From contig NZ_LT896588.1 of NCBI RefSeq assembly GCF_900186615.1, positions 762,302 through 826,301 of the forward strand: a stretch of 64,000 nt of DNA, given 5' to 3'. The number at the start of each line of letters is the position of its first letter. The first letter of the stretch is position 1. This document shows, in pieces, positions 11,192 through 19,464 of this stretch. The notes beneath the pieces are model-generated. The model worked only from the letters and a program-made list of their open reading frames with translations, did not search any database and had not been told where the DNA came from. The position numbers and the translations under genes were made by a program. This DNA is from Parabacteroides bouchesdurhonensis (GTDB taxonomy: Bacteria; Bacteroidota; Bacteroidia; Bacteroidales; Tannerellaceae).

Positions 11192-13384
11192 TTATCGTAA
11201 TGTTAGTAATATAGTTTGTCCCTTTACTACGCGCTGGCCGGGTTGGATACTTTGCGAAACAACACGCCCTACACCGGACAGGGAAACTTTCAGTCCGGCA
11301 TTTTCAAGCAAATAAACCGCATCACGCGCTCCCATACCGGTTACGCGGGGAACTAACCCTTCACGTATAGTAACATCCTTCAATTTAACTATATTATCTT
11401 TTTCATCAGCAGAAGCCAACACCCATTTGGTTTCCAGGCTGTCTGTATCAGTCTTTATATCAAGTTCATCCAAAACATCTTCTACGGCCTTCAAATCACC
11501 GCCTTTCACAGAAGGAATTTTCACAGCCAACGAATCAGCTTCCATGCTCCGTATATTAAAAGACATATGGCTTGCGTATACTTTTTCCGCGATAGCTTTC
11601 ACAACACCTCCGGACATCGTTCCTCCAGAAGGATATCCGATGCGCGGACGCCGTATCACTACTATCGCCGAATACTTTGGCTGGTCTGCCGGAAAATAAC
11701 CGCAAAAAGACACCTGATGGCCGCTTGTCCTATATACACCGCCGCTGGCTATCTGGGCAGTTCCCGTTTTACCGGCTATCTGGATAATATCAGAATGCAC
11801 AGCTTTACCGGTTCCCTTTTCCACTACATCTACCAGCATTTCCCGGATAAGCCCCAAAGTGCGAGAAGAGCAAATAGAAGATTTTACGACTTCAGGTGAA
11901 AAACTCTCTACTGTTTTTCCATTTCGCATAATTTCTTTGGTAAACATCGGACGCATCATCTTTCCGTCATTGGCTATCGCATTAAAGAAAGTAAGCGTAT
12001 AAATAGGCGGTATCTGTGTTTCATAACCAAAAGACATCCATGGCAATGTCGTTTTAGACCAGTAACGCGTCGAGTCGTCAGGACGCCGGATTTTAGCACG
12101 TCCTGCTCCGGGTATTTCCAATCGCAGATCCGCATTCATTCCAACACGATATAAACCTTCCACAAACTTGGTAGGGTTATTAGAATATCCTTTCAGAATG
12201 GTTTTTGCAACACCTATATTAGACGAATACCAAATAGATTGGGCAACAGAAATACGTCCATATCCTCCTTTATTCATGTTGTGGTCCGTCATACGAGCCC
12301 CTTTATACATGTATATACCATTACCAACATCGACCGTATCATTCGGCGTACAAACCCGGTCTTCCAATGCTACCATAATAGAAGCAACCTTAAAAGTAGA
12401 TCCGGGTTCTGTTTCATCCGCTACCGCGTGATTCTTGGTTTCACCATATACGCCTTCACGTATGCGCCCCATATTGGTGATAGCTTTAATCTCTCCGGTT
12501 GCCACTTCCATAACAACGGCGGTTCCGGATTCCGCATCAATCTCTTTTAGCTTATCGACCAGACACTTTTCGGTTATGTCCTGTATATTAATATCAATAG
12601 TAGTACGAATATCCATTCCGTCTACAGGGTCTACTTCTATAACATTAGTCCAGCCGCCGCCCACACGCCTTACGGAACTCAAACCTGCTTGTCCTCTTAA
12701 TAAAGAATCATACTGTAATTCAAGCCCATTCTTTCCTTTGGTAGTTCCACCTGCTTCTATTTCACCATAAATATCGCCAATTGTACGGGAAGCCAGTGTT
12801 CCAAAGGGCTTCTGGCGTTGCACCATCTCTTTCGCATAGAGACCGCTTTTATAACGTCCCAGACGCAGGAATGGGTACTTCCTTATCTCCTTATAATCGG
12901 AATAGGATATTTTTCCCTCATATAACGGGAATTGACGGCTTTTACTTTTTAATCCACGCGTCAGATAATCCCTATAACTGGCAGGAGTTCGATTCCTCAA
13001 CTTTTTGGATAGATAGATAGACAGCGAATCCAGTCCATTGCGTTTGGAATAGAGCAACGTATCCCGGCTATTCCAATTTTTACCGGGATTTACATAACAG
13101 TCGGCTCCAAAATCTATGTACAGATAATAACGGGGAACGCTTGTAGCCATTAATTTACCGTCACTCGAATAAATATTACCACGTCCGGGTAACACAAGTC
13201 GGTTTGGCCGCTTTTGCTTTTCAGCCACTTTCTCCCAAACATCCTTCTCCACAAATGCAGTATCGAAAGCGCGTACCAATATGGCAACAGCCACAAGCCC
13301 AAGTATAAGCACAACGATAAAATAACAGAATAATATCCTGTTATTACCCGGCACTATTTCTTTTGGTTCGTTCTCTTCTGCCAT
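11192..13384 (-). CDS. ftsI: Septal penicillin-binding protein (FtsI/PBP3-type) with PASTA domain
   Basis: Class B transpeptidase that cross-links septal peptidoglycan with FtsW. One N-terminal membrane helix lies at about residues 16-40. A pedestal domain precedes the transpeptidase, whose active-site motifs are S329-T-F-K332, S387-S-N389 and K539-T-G541. The last 65 residues or so form a PASTA domain (around RVTGMGARDAVYLLENAGLK). The total of 730 residues is longer than E. coli FtsI because of this domain, and resembles Spo VD-type proteins; sharing the operon with ftsW supports a septal role. Confidence 0.93.
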   Translation of the reverse strand: MAEENEPKEIVPGNNRILFCYFIVVLILGLVAVAILVRAFDTAFVEKDVWEKVAEKQKRPNRLVLPGRGNIYSSDGKLMATSVPRYYLYIDFGADCYVNPGKNWNSRDTLLYSKRNGLDSLSIYLSKKLRNRTPASYRDYLTRGLKSKSRQFPLYEGKISYSDYKEIRKYPFLRLGRYKSGLYAKEMVQRQKPFGTLASRTIGDIYGEIEAGGTTKGKNGLELQYDSLLRGQAGLSSVRRVGGGWTNVIEVDPVDGMDIRTTIDINIQDITEKCLVDKLKEIDAESGTAVVMEVATGEIKAITNMGRIREGVYGETKNHAVADETEPGSTFKVASIMVALEDRVCTPNDTVDVGNGIYMYKGARMTDHNMNKGGYGRISVAQSIWYSSNIGVAKTILKGYSNNPTKFVEGLYRVGMNADLRLEIPGAGRAKIRRPDDSTRYWSKTTLPWMSFGYETQIPPIYTLTFFNAIANDGKMMRPMFTKEIMRNGKTVESFSPEVVKSSICSSRTLGLIREMLVDVVEKGTGKAVHSDIIQIAGKTGTAQIASGGVYRTSGHQVSFCGYFPADQPKYSAIVVIRRPRIGYPSGGTMSGGVVKAIAEKVYASHMSFNIRSMEADSLAVKIPSVKGGDLKAVEDVLDELDIKTDTDSLETKWVLASADEKDNIVKLKDVTIREGLVPRVTGMGARDAVYLLENAGLKVSLSGVGRVVSQSIQPGQRVVKGQTILLTLR

Positions 13385-13393
13385 AATGTAACT

Positions 13394-13753
13394 TTACTTA
13401 TACAATTCATAAGGAGGAGTTTTCGCACCCTCCAATTCAATACCCTGCTCTTCAATAAGCAATTCTATCTGAGACTGACGGCTGTTGCCCGTCAGTTCGG
13501 ACGAAATAGACAATGCTTCAAAACGAACATCGCGTAACTGTTGTTGCAGACGATCTATTTCTCTCAGCTTCTGCATGCAAGTATACCGGTTACTAATAAA
13601 AAAGAATATTAATATGACAACAAGAATAATCATACGCGTATGCTTTATGATGAAATCTTCTTTTAAGATTCCACCGCCCAACACATACAAAGGAGAGAAT
13701 TTATTCTCTTTTCTCTTCGTCTTTTTTCGTTGTTGTTGTTTTTCTTCTTCCAT
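13394..13753 (-). CDS. ftsL: FtsL-like cell division protein
   Basis: Small bitopic protein of 119 residues. A lysine/arginine-rich cytoplasmic head (about 1-20) and a hydrophobic segment at about 42-55 (MIILVVILIFFFIS) are followed by a short periplasmic stretch rich in L, R and Q (LREIDRLQQQLRDVRFEALS) that suits a coiled coil. Sequence conservation of FtsL is low, so the call rests on topology and on the place between rsmH (1-nt overlap) and ftsI (9 nt). It would act with FtsB/FtsQ in activating FtsWI. Confidence 0.85.
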   Translation of the reverse strand: MEEEKQQQRKKTKRKENKFSPLYVLGGGILKEDFIIKHTRMIILVVILIFFFISNRYTCMQKLREIDRLQQQLRDVRFEALSISSELTGNSRQSQIELLIEEQGIELEGAKTPPYELYK

Positions 13754-14670
13754 TATATCTTTTCAGCGATTCTCAGTTTAGCACTCCGCGAACGCGGGTT
13801 AGCCTCTATTTCTTCCTCCGAAGGTATTATCACTTTATTATTCACCAAACGAAAAGGAGATTTTGTATTACCAAAGAAATCCTGTTCGGTTTTACCTTCA
13901 AAGTTTCCGGCCTTCAAGAAGTTTTTCACCAAACGGTCTTCCAACGAATGATAAGTAATTACCACCAAACGGCCGCCGGGCTTTAATACGCGCAACGCTT
14001 GTTGAAGCATATCACGTAACGCGCGCATCTCATCATTCACTTCTATACGAAGAGCCTGAAAAGCCTGTGCCAGGAATTTCTTTTCTTTATCCCTGCCTGC
14101 AAACGGTTTCAATACTTCTAAGAAATCTCCTATTGTTTCCACTTTCTTTGATGCACGCATCTTAACCAATACATTCGCCAATTTACGCGCCGTCTTCAAC
14201 TCGCCATATAGAAAAAACACATCTGCCAATGCTTCCTCGGTATAAGTATTAATGATATCCGCAGCAGTCTTACCGGCCCGGGTATTCATACGCATATCCA
14301 ACGCTCCGTCAAAACGAAAAGAGAACCCCCGTTCCTTATCGTCAAAATGATGAGAAGAAACTCCCAAGTCGGCAAGCAAAGCATCTACTTCACCATCTAC
14401 GCCGTAATAACGCATAAAGTTATACAAGTAACGGAAATTACTCCGGACGAAAGTAAAACGGTCGTCGGCAGGAATATTCTTTTCGGCATCCGCATCCTGG
14501 TCAAAACCATACAAATGCCCTTCATTTCCGAGCTGTTTCAATATCTCGCGGGAATGTCCGCCACCGCCAAATGTAACGTCTACATACACTCCCGAAGGAC
14601 AAATATTCATTCCTTCCAAGCTTTGGTGCAGCATTACCGGTACATGATAGCAAATTTCGTTTTCTTCCAT
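13753..14670 (-). CDS. rsmH: 16S rRNA (cytosine-1402-N4)-methyltransferase RsmH
   Basis: SAM-dependent methyltransferase (older name MraW) for C1402 in the ribosomal P site, and the first gene of this dcw operon. I chose the ATG at 14670 (MEENEICYHVPVML), which gives 305 residues, the normal family length. The same frame stays open upstream to 14940, but that extension is unlike RsmH. The SAM loop VDVTFGGGGHS is at 30-40, and DLGVSSHHFDD and VVITYHSLEDR are conserved family motifs. The end overlaps ftsL by one base. Confidence 0.96.
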   Translation of the reverse strand: MEENEICYHVPVMLHQSLEGMNICPSGVYVDVTFGGGGHSREILKQLGNEGHLYGFDQDADAEKNIPADDRFTFVRSNFRYLYNFMRYYGVDGEVDALLADLGVSSHHFDDKERGFSFRFDGALDMRMNTRAGKTAADIINTYTEEALADVFFLYGELKTARKLANVLVKMRASKKVETIGDFLEVLKPFAGRDKEKKFLAQAFQALRIEVNDEMRALRDMLQQALRVLKPGGRLVVITYHSLEDRLVKNFLKAGNFEGKTEQDFFGNTKSPFRLVNNKVIIPSEEEIEANPRSRSAKLRIAEKI

Positions 14671-14751
14671 TCCTTGCACTTCTGTTAAACTTTCTCTTAA
14701 AATAAGGCAGCGTACTTCTTTGAGCTGCACATATATTAACCTATCAGATGG

Positions 14752-14759
14752 TAAAAGTA
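14752..14759 (-). promoter_or_regulatory. Possible dcw operon promoter (-7 box)
   Basis: Minus-strand TACTTTTA is one base off the Bacteroidota -7 consensus TAnnTTTG, with a TTG about 21 bases upstream in the -33 position. It sits about 80 bp before the rsmH start. No better match was found in the rsmH upstream region. Confidence 0.35.
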
Positions 14760-14920
14760 CATATTTCCCAAAATACCTGCCAAGAAATACAATAGAAAAG
14801 TACAAAAAAGTTTTCAACAGCCTATTAATCGAAGAGAAAACCAGGATAAATTGCCATCGTTTCCCGTTACATATTATTAACATTAATTCAGAATAAACCG
14901 TGAAGAAATCAACGAAAAAC

Positions 14921-15025
14921 AAAAGAGCTGACTTTTGCAATCAAAAGTCCCGTCTTAACACTTCAAAAGTCAGCTCTTTTGAAATGTTAAGACGGGACTT
15001 TTAAGTTTAAAAGATATATCCTTTG
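14921..15025 (+). repeat. Palindromic intergenic repeat, copy A
   Basis: Nested palindrome. The 60-bp core at 14943-15002 has arms AAAAGTCCCGTCTTAACA and its complement, with an inner pair CTTCAAAAG / CTTTTGAA around TCAGCT. The core matches the reverse complement of 51832-51891 at 59 of 60 positions. Similarity continues on both sides (AAAAGAGC..CTTTTG on the left, AAAAGATATATCCTTT on the right). No transposase or target-site duplication is visible. Its origin and role are unknown. Confidence 0.85.
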
Positions 15026-15193
15026 AAAGGTGAAAGTTTGCTGTTTCCAAAGTCGTTCTCAGAACCTTTTAATCGTACACTAAACAACTGATTACCAAAC
15101 AAGAAGGAGAAGAGTTAAACGAAAGGCGTTTCACTAGAATGAAAGGTTGAAGGGTTTGAAAGGTTATATTTAAGTTTTAGCAGTCGATATTTT

Positions 15194-15222
15194 TTTGAAA
15201 TATCGTTTAAATATTAAATTTG
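15194..15222 (+). promoter_or_regulatory. Promoter of glycosidase-like gene
   Basis: -7 box TAAATTTG at 15215-15222 (exact TAnnTTTG) with TTTG at 15194-15197 as a candidate -33 element, 17 bases upstream. It lies 26 bp before the chosen ATG at 15249, which argues against the earlier in-frame ATG at 15195. Confidence 0.6.
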
Positions 15223-15248
15223 TACACGTAAATAAAAACCACTATATT

Positions 15249-17594
15249 ATGAGGACATTGTTGCTTATTTTCATTTACATCATTACTTCGTTTTCCATCC
15301 GTGCGAACGAGTGGAAAATCTTAAAGCCGCAGGAAGCTTCCAAAGCATATGAAATTGCGGCGAATGAGTTCCAAAAATTCTACAATGCCGTTACCGGTGA
15401 GAAAATAGATATCATTGATACACCCGAAAAAGAGGTAAACTTAATCGTTATAGGCTCCGATATCGTAAATCGCTACACGAGAGACGCCATTGAAAAGAAA
15501 ATAATAAAGCCACTCAATCTTGGGGCGGAAAGTGATTCATATCGTATCTTGTCGGCCAAGGATAACAATCGTGACGTGCTTTTTCTGGTAGGCGGAAACG
15601 GCCGTTCCACCTTATACGCCGTATACGACTTTTTTGAGAGACAAGCCGGATGCCGTTACTTCTGGGACGGAGACATTATTCCAAAGGCAAACCATATTCA
15701 AATGACAGGACTTGACATTGCCGAGTCTCCACGATTCATGTACCGGGGTCTTCGTTATTTTGCCCATCGCAGCTTAACCCGTTTTCAGGCGGAACACTGG
15801 GGACCCGACGAATGGGAGAAAGAAATTAACTGGATTGTGAAGAAACGTCTGAACCTATTCATGCTCCGTATCGGCATGGACGACATTTTCCAGAAAGCAT
15901 TTCCCGACATTGTCCCTTATCCTCCTACTGATAAAACCTTACCGGAAGCGCTGCCCCGTTCCTTTTATGACCGGACAACAGCCTGGCCGCTAAAATATCG
16001 TGGTGAGCTTCGGAAGCATATCCTTAGCTATGCAAGAGACCGGGAACTCATACATCCGGAAGATATGGGAACTATGACCCATTGGTACAGCTGCACACCC
16101 AAAGCATTCCTTGAAGCGGTCAAACCTACATTCAACCCTCAATCCGGAGGCGCTTATCTGGGGAATCCTACAAACGCGGTATGGGATATCCGGGATGACA
16201 AAAATCTGGACAATTACTGGAAGCTGACACAGGCTCATATTGATAATTACGGTAGCCCCAACATGTTCCACACCATTGGTATTGCCGAAAGAGAGACATT
16301 CGACAACCGCGAAGATAACCTGGAAATGAAACTGTATGCTTACCGCCGCATCATTAACAAGCTCCGCGAGCATTACCAGACAGCACCAGTACTGATAGCA
16401 TCATGGGATTTTTATTTGCCCGGATGGAAAGGGAAAGAGATAAATAAACTGTTGAAACAACTGAATCCGTCAACCACAATTATACTCGATTACACATCGG
16501 ACCTGCCCTCCAATGAAACAAATACCCATTTTGAGAACTGGGGTGTTGTAAATAAGTTTCCATACACATTCGGTATTTTCCATGCATACGAATGGGAGAA
16601 CGAGTTACGGGGACATTACGACCTCATCAAGCAGCGTATGCCTGTGGCGGCAGCCGATCCGATGTGCAAAGGCTTCGTTTTTTGGCCGGAGACATCGCAT
16701 AGCGATCCTTTAATGCTGGATTTCTTTACTCACAATGCATGGAATCCGGACATCCTTACTCCTGAGGAAATTCTACCTGCTTTCTGCAAAGACCGGTACG
16801 GAAAAGATGCGGAGATCATGCTTCGAGGCTGGACGGCTGCAATGCCTGTCATCAAATTAGTAGATGAGCTTCCCGCCAGATACAAAGAGATATGGGCTTT
16901 TGCCAAAAAGGAGATAACAGAAGAGTCCGTAAAAAGTTTCCGTGATAATGAAGCGATAATAGCAGGCACACTAGCCCATGTACCCGGCATACTTCGCACA
17001 TTAGCCGGACTTCCGTACGGATACGGCAACAAGTTCATCGACCGGGATGCCATTGATTTGGCACGTACCATCACCGGCCGCCAATTTACAGCAGAACTGC
17101 ACCGTTATGCTATTGCACAAGCCGATTACCGGGCGGGGAAATGCAAAATAAACAACGTCAGAGTGGCGGAAAAACGGGCAAGGGCGGTATTATATGCCTT
17201 AAGAGACATCCTTGCACTGCATGACGACTATTCAATGAATGCCTCTTTGAAGCAGATAGAGTCGGTGAAACAACCCATAAACCCAGCCTTTGAACAAGCG
17301 TTGAAAGGCAATTCCGAAAATGACTACTGCCGCAGTTACATAAGTGAATATTTCGACTACTATTACCTGCCGCAGTTCGAACACTATACAAAGGAGATAA
17401 ACAAAGCACTGGCAAAAAGCAAACAGCCGGAAACATTTCCCGACGTAAGCAAAATGGATATGCAATATATTGTCGACGCATTCTACAACAAACCTTTAAA
17501 AGAGATGAAACCTTTAAATCCAAAGTCGAGAACAAACAAAACATATCGTAACATTCTGGACAGCTTAGCACAAGATTTAGAGAAATATCATTAA
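15249..17594 (+). CDS. Secreted glycoside hydrolase-like protein (GH89/DUF4838-like)
   Basis: 781 residues from the ATG at 15249, which starts a clear signal peptide (MRTLLLIFIYIITSFSIRA). The N-terminal 140 residues look like the small alpha/beta domain found before GH67, GH84 and GH89 catalytic barrels, ending LFLVGGNGRSTLYAVYDFFE. Then comes a large barrel-like domain opening with PRFMYRGLRYF and WGPDEWEKEINWIVKKRLN, which recalls the W..WE.EIDWM stretch of alpha-N-acetylglucosaminidases (GH89). Candidate acidic residues are in IGIAERETF and FVFWPETSHSDP, but I cannot assign catalytic roles. The substrate is unknown; a periplasmic or surface glycan enzyme is likely. It precedes glsA by 66 bp on the same strand, but glsA has its own promoter box. 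Confidence 0.6.
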   Translation: MRTLLLIFIYIITSFSIRANEWKILKPQEASKAYEIAANEFQKFYNAVTGEKIDIIDTPEKEVNLIVIGSDIVNRYTRDAIEKKIIKPLNLGAESDSYRILSAKDNNRDVLFLVGGNGRSTLYAVYDFFERQAGCRYFWDGDIIPKANHIQMTGLDIAESPRFMYRGLRYFAHRSLTRFQAEHWGPDEWEKEINWIVKKRLNLFMLRIGMDDIFQKAFPDIVPYPPTDKTLPEALPRSFYDRTTAWPLKYRGELRKHILSYARDRELIHPEDMGTMTHWYSCTPKAFLEAVKPTFNPQSGGAYLGNPTNAVWDIRDDKNLDNYWKLTQAHIDNYGSPNMFHTIGIAERETFDNREDNLEMKLYAYRRIINKLREHYQTAPVLIASWDFYLPGWKGKEINKLLKQLNPSTTIILDYTSDLPSNETNTHFENWGVVNKFPYTFGIFHAYEWENELRGHYDLIKQRMPVAAADPMCKGFVFWPETSHSDPLMLDFFTHNAWNPDILTPEEILPAFCKDRYGKDAEIMLRGWTAAMPVIKLVDELPARYKEIWAFAKKEITEESVKSFRDNEAIIAGTLAHVPGILRTLAGLPYGYGNKFIDRDAIDLARTITGRQFTAELHRYAIAQADYRAGKCKINNVRVAEKRARAVLYALRDILALHDDYSMNASLKQIESVKQPINPAFEQALKGNSENDYCRSYISEYFDYYYLPQFEHYTKEINKALAKSKQPETFPDVSKMDMQYIVDAFYNKPLKEMKPLNPKSRTNKTYRNILDSLAQDLEKYH

Positions 17595-17633
17595 AAACAT
17601 CCGATAAAAAAGATCAGGTATAATTATTCAATA

Positions 17634-17641
17634 TATCTTTG
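17634..17641 (+). promoter_or_regulatory. Promoter -7 box for glsA-glsB
   Basis: TATCTTTG matches TAnnTTTG exactly and lies 19 bp before the ATG at 17661. No clear -33 box. Confidence 0.5.
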
Positions 17642-17660
17642 TCCCCGAGTTAATGTAGGA

Positions 17661-18491
17661 ATGACACAGGCAAATAGCATAAAGAAAATAGATATAAGGC
17701 AGGTGCTGCAAGAGAAAGCACCGTCTGCCGCAAGCAAAATACCGGACTTCATTGTCAACTACCTGATTCGTACAGTACACCAAGACGAATTAAATGACAT
17801 TCTTACCCGGTACCACGAAGAACAGGGCGTAGACTTCATGAAACAGCTTATCGGCTACTTCGATCTGAGCTTCGATTTAATCGGCAAAGATAACATTCCC
17901 GACAGCGGACGATACATATTCGCATCCAACCATCCTTTAGGAGGACTGGATGGTATTTGCCTGTCCGCCCTGATCGGAGAACAATTCAAAGGAAACATCC
18001 GCTATCTGGTAAATGACCTTTTGCTATACATCGACAACCTGAAATCTATCTTTGTTCCCGTTAACAAACACGGGGCACAAGGAAAACGGAACGCAATGCT
18101 AATTGAAGAAGCGTATGCTTCCGACCACCAGATCATAACATTCCCCGCAGGTTTATGCTCCCGCAAGATAAACGGACAAATTCTGGATTTGGAATGGAAA
18201 AAATCATTCATCCAAAAAGCCGTTGAATATAAGCGCGACATCATTCCCGTTTACTTTGACGGGAAGAACTCGAACTTTTTCTACCGGCTCGCCAACATCC
18301 GCAAAGCCTTAGGCATAAAGATGAATTATGAAATGATATACCTGCCGGACGAGATGTTCCGGTGCAAACATAAAACTTTCCGCATCTATTTTGGCAAACC
18401 AATCCCCTGGCAGACCCTCGACAACAGTAAGAAGCCGGCAGAGTGGGCAGAATGGATTAAGAGAATCGTATATAACTTAAAGAAACAATAG
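17661..18491 (+). CDS. glsA: O-acyltransferase of glycine lipid synthesis (GlsA-like, PlsC family)
   Basis: 276-residue lysophospholipid acyltransferase-type protein. The acyltransferase block ASNHPLGGLDG (88-98) carries H91 and D97 with five residues between them, a variant of the usual HX4D motif; FPAGLCSRK corresponds to the FPEGT block. In Bacteroides thetaiotaomicron, a PlsC-like glsA beside an N-acyltransferase gene glsB makes glycine lipids: GlsB N-acylates glycine with a 3-hydroxy fatty acid and GlsA acylates the hydroxyl. The adjacent glsB-like gene 10 nt downstream supports this role. Assignment is by family and pairing, not experiment. Confidence 0.82.
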   Translation: MTQANSIKKIDIRQVLQEKAPSAASKIPDFIVNYLIRTVHQDELNDILTRYHEEQGVDFMKQLIGYFDLSFDLIGKDNIPDSGRYIFASNHPLGGLDGICLSALIGEQFKGNIRYLVNDLLLYIDNLKSIFVPVNKHGAQGKRNAMLIEEAYASDHQIITFPAGLCSRKINGQILDLEWKKSFIQKAVEYKRDIIPVYFDGKNSNFFYRLANIRKALGIKMNYEMIYLPDEMFRCKHKTFRIYFGKPIPWQTLDNSKKPAEWAEWIKRIVYNLKKQ

Positions 18492-18501
18492 ACTCAACTA
18501 T

Positions 18502-19464
18502 ATGCAAGAAATTATCAAACCCGTTGACAAAGCTCTTCTAAAAGCAGAACTTACGAAAGAAAAGCGACTACGGCGAACAAACAAATCCGACAACGAAATT
18601 TACATCATCACCGCCCATGACTCCCCGAATGTGATGCGCGAGATAGGACGCCTGCGTGAAATAGCATTCCGTTACTATGGCGGAGGAACCGGATTAGAGC
18701 TTGACATCGACCCGTTCGACACAATGGAGGATGCTTACAGACAATTGATTGTATGGAGTCCGGAAGATGAACAGATTCTAGGAGGCTACCGCTTCCTTTG
18801 TGGCTCCGACGTTAAGTTTGACGAAGCCGGCAAACCGATCCTCGCTACAGCCCATTTATTTAATTTCTCCGAACAGTTTATCAGGGATATTCTTCCCTAC
18901 ACAGTAGAATTGGGGCGGTCTTTCGTTACACTGGAATACCAGTCTACCAGAGCCTCCTCCAAGAGCCTTTTCGTGCTCGACAATCTTTGGGACGGGCTCG
19001 GAGCTTTGTCGGTAGTAGATCCAAGCCTGCAATACTACTTCGGAAAGGTAACCATGTACAATACTTACAACACGGAAGCCCGTAACATGATCCTTTACTT
19101 TCTGGGGCTGCATTTCCCCGACAACGAAAAGCTGATCACACCGGTCTATCCTCTGGAAACAAACACCGACATCGAGAAGATGAAAGCGTTGTTTCATTAT
19201 GACAACTTCAAAGACAATTACAAAGTGTTGAACCAGGAAGTGCGTAAATTCGGAATCAACGTTCCGCCGCTGGTAAACGCTTATATGAGCCTGTCGCCAA
19301 AGATGCGCGTATTCGGCACCGCTATCAACCACGAATTCGGAGAGGTGGAAGAGACCGGCATCCTTATCGCTATCAACGAGATACTCGAAGACAAAAAGAA
19401 ACGTCATATCGAGACCTATCTCAACGAAGAATGCCAGTCGGCAGAACTGATCCGGAAGGGCTGA
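18502..19464 (+). CDS. glsB: Glycine N-acyltransferase of glycine lipid synthesis (GlsB-like)
   Basis: 320-residue GNAT-fold acyltransferase of the OlsB/hemolysin-like type. Family blocks visible are REIAFRYYGGGTGLELDIDP, QLIVWSPEDEQILGGYRF and a middle VELGRSFV. It would transfer a 3-hydroxyacyl group from acyl-ACP to the amino group of glycine, the first step of glycine lipid synthesis, with GlsA (10 nt upstream) completing the diacyl product. The stop codon directly abuts the stop of the convergent DUF4434 gene, with no base between them. Confidence 0.82.
   Translation: MQEIIKPVDKALLKAELTKEKRLRRTNKSDNEIYIITAHDSPNVMREIGRLREIAFRYYGGGTGLELDIDPFDTMEDAYRQLIVWSPEDEQILGGYRFLCGSDVKFDEAGKPILATAHLFNFSEQFIRDILPYTVELGRSFVTLEYQSTRASSKSLFVLDNLWDGLGALSVVDPSLQYYFGKVTMYNTYNTEARNMILYFLGLHFPDNEKLITPVYPLETNTDIEKMKALFHYDNFKDNYKVLNQEVRKFGINVPPLVNAYMSLSPKMRVFGTAINHEFGEVEETGILIAINEILEDKKKRHIETYLNEECQSAELIRKG

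Larger units (their letters stand above)
14671..15248. other. Intergenic region between dcw operon and glycosidase gene
   Basis: 578 bp between divergent genes, with no gene I can support. It holds a possible dcw promoter (14752-14759), a long palindromic repeat (about 14921-15025), a GAAAGGTTGAAGGGTTT tract repeated elsewhere in the window, and the promoter for the gene at 15249. No mraZ-like reading frame of normal length (about 150 residues) is present on the minus strand. Confidence 0.7.

Noticed and set aside
14671..14940. N-terminal extension of rsmH to 14940
   Set aside because: Would add 90 residues unlike any RsmH; the ATG at 14670 gives the normal length and start sequence.
14943..15002. 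Palindromic repeat as a simple terminator of the dcw or glycosidase genes
   Set aside because: It lies upstream of both divergent genes, not downstream of either, and has an extended nested structure shared with a second locus.
18856..19407. 183-codon minus-strand frame opposite glsB
   Set aside because: Shadow of glsB codon usage; no signal, domain or start context.
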